DNA of 39,036 nt, from the NCBI GenBank assembly GCA_015493685.1, contig WGCS01000259.1, positions 1 through 39,036 of the forward strand. Direction: 5' to 3'. Below, one piece after another: positions 37,797 to 39,036 of this stretch. Made by a program: the position numbers and the translations under genes. The DNA is from Bacteroidales bacterium. Lineage in GTDB: Bacteria; Bacteroidota; Bacteroidia; Bacteroidales; UBA1556. The notes under the pieces were generated by a model. That model did not search any database, had not been told where the DNA came from, and worked only from the letters and a program-made list of their open reading frames with translations. Positions within the stretch are counted from its first letter, which is position 1. Every line of letters starts with the position of its first letter.

Positions 37797-38609
37797 ATGA
37801 AAAAAATCAAAATTTTATTTATTTTATTTATTGGAGCAGCATTAACTATTGCTTCCTGTAAAAAAGATCCATCCGGAGGAGATACTCCTGTAGTTAAAAA
37901 GCATTCTTTTGTTACAAAGAAAACCAACGATGATGGAACTTATTCAAAGTATACCTATAATGGAGATAATCAAATTAGTAAATCAGAGGATTATAATGCC
38001 TCAGGAACGAGTACTAAATATTCAGTTCTTACTTATTCCTCAAAACATCTGGTAAAATATGAATCATTTGAGAATGGAACTCTTAAGACTAAATTAGAGA
38101 TTTCTAATAATTCTAGTGGAAATCCTATTTCGGCAGATATATACATCACTCAGGCTTCAGGTTTGGCCAAAATAGGATCTTTTAATTATACATATAGCGG
38201 AGATAAATTAGCTTCAAGGACTATGATGTATGAAATAAATGGACAAACTTTTGAAGTAAGTAAGGTAGAATATACCTATACTGGGGATAATATTACTAAA
38301 GAGACAGAATATTCTCTTGGTGCTAGCCAAGCATTAGAAGTTTCCGGGTATACTAAGTATGAATATGACTCTAAGAAAAATCCTTTTCTAACTTTAGGAT
38401 TAGGCATTTTTACGGGTGATGTTGGTTCGATAAGTGTTAATAATTATACCAAGGAAACCGTTCTGGATACTAGTTTTACTATTGACAATGCTCATTCCAA
38501 AAATTATACTTATGAGTATAATGATAAAGATTATCCTACAAAAGAGACTTCTAAAACATTTAATAATTCAGTAACTAAAGTTACTACATATTCCTACGAT
38601 TATAGATAG
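37797..38609 (+). CDS. Hypothetical lipoprotein with YD/RHS-like beta repeats
   Basis: Lipobox TIASCKK; recurring YTYNGDNQISKSE, YTYSGDKLASR, YTYTGDNITKETEY, YTYEYNDKDYPTKET units. Confidence 0.75.
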   Translation: MKKIKILFILFIGAALTIASCKKDPSGGDTPVVKKHSFVTKKTNDDGTYSKYTYNGDNQISKSEDYNASGTSTKYSVLTYSSKHLVKYESFENGTLKTKLEISNNSSGNPISADIYITQASGLAKIGSFNYTYSGDKLASRTMMYEINGQTFEVSKVEYTYTGDNITKETEYSLGASQALEVSGYTKYEYDSKKNPFLTLGLGIFTGDVGSISVNNYTKETVLDTSFTIDNAHSKNYTYEYNDKDYPTKETSKTFNNSVTKVTTYSYDYR

Positions 38610-38630
38610 TATTATCTAAATTATTGTTGT

Positions 38631-38669
38631 AAAAAGGCTGTCTCAGAGATAAATTGAGGCAGCTTTTTT
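38631..38669 (+). terminator. Rho-independent terminator after the terminal lipoprotein gene
   Basis: gctgtctca / tgaggcagc stem (one wobble) followed by T6. Confidence 0.75.
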
Positions 38670-39036
38670 CTTTATAGGAGGAAGATAGTAATTTTTTGAA
38701 ATAGAATTATTACTGAAAATAATGTAGATAAAAAATAGTCGTAGGGTTGATTATTAATCCAAAATTCAACCTCCGGAAACGTATCGGTAGGACAAGCCCT
38801 TTTTCTAAGGAGGAATTGGGATAGTCGGAGAAATCAAATAAAAAGAGGTCAAGTAGGGTCTGCTGAAAAACTCAGAAGCTATGCGTTGAGCTTGTCGAAA
38901 CGTGCATCTGTTTTTTGATTTCTGTGATGTAGATGTATAAAAATACTTCAAGACGAAGAAGTTAAAAAAAAGTTGTGCTTCTGAATAATAAAAGATTGCT
39001 TTATCAAGCTTTAATAATTGCACGGATTTTACACTA

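Noticed and set aside
38805-39023. 72-aa minus-strand ORF at the window end
   Set aside because: Spans the suspected IS/REP fragment; translation has no recognisable domain.

Overview
The window is a low-GC, Bacteroidetes-type chromosomal segment. This is inferred from protein families and from TTG-N~19-TAnnTTTG promoter-like motifs. It looks mostly like housekeeping and ordinary accessory DNA. I found no CRISPR array, rRNA, convincing tRNA, intact transposase or prophage. Main blocks, left to right: an isolated DUF4143-type AAA ATPase with a 33-bp tandem repeat upstream; a DUF2723/TMEM260-like membrane glycosyltransferase; frr; an AI-2E transporter plus radical SAM/SPASM pair; thpR; a TetR-TolC-MFP-RND efflux operon with a perfect 20-bp dyad at its head; an unlisted 34-aa membrane sORF; a PHP phosphatase and a lipoprotein; a Zn-ribbon-less sirtuin; two tandem malic enzyme-PTA fusions; a pta / divergent 3-hydroxyacyl-CoA dehydrogenase / ackA operon; a dicarboxylate symporter; an OB-like lipoprotein plus PepSY-TM protein; mrdA-rodA; TPR and DUF4292 lipoproteins; and a terminal lipoprotein. 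The points most worth following up are the carbon-node cluster (paralogous MaeBs with different cofactor-loop residues and degenerate PTA domains, an HAD with Asn->Thr at the catalytic position, a cysteine-poor sirtuin), the 33-bp repeat, the sORF, the efflux operator, and a modular dispersed intergenic palindrome family. I see no compelling evidence for a wholly new system. Gene calls rest on recognised motifs without database searches.
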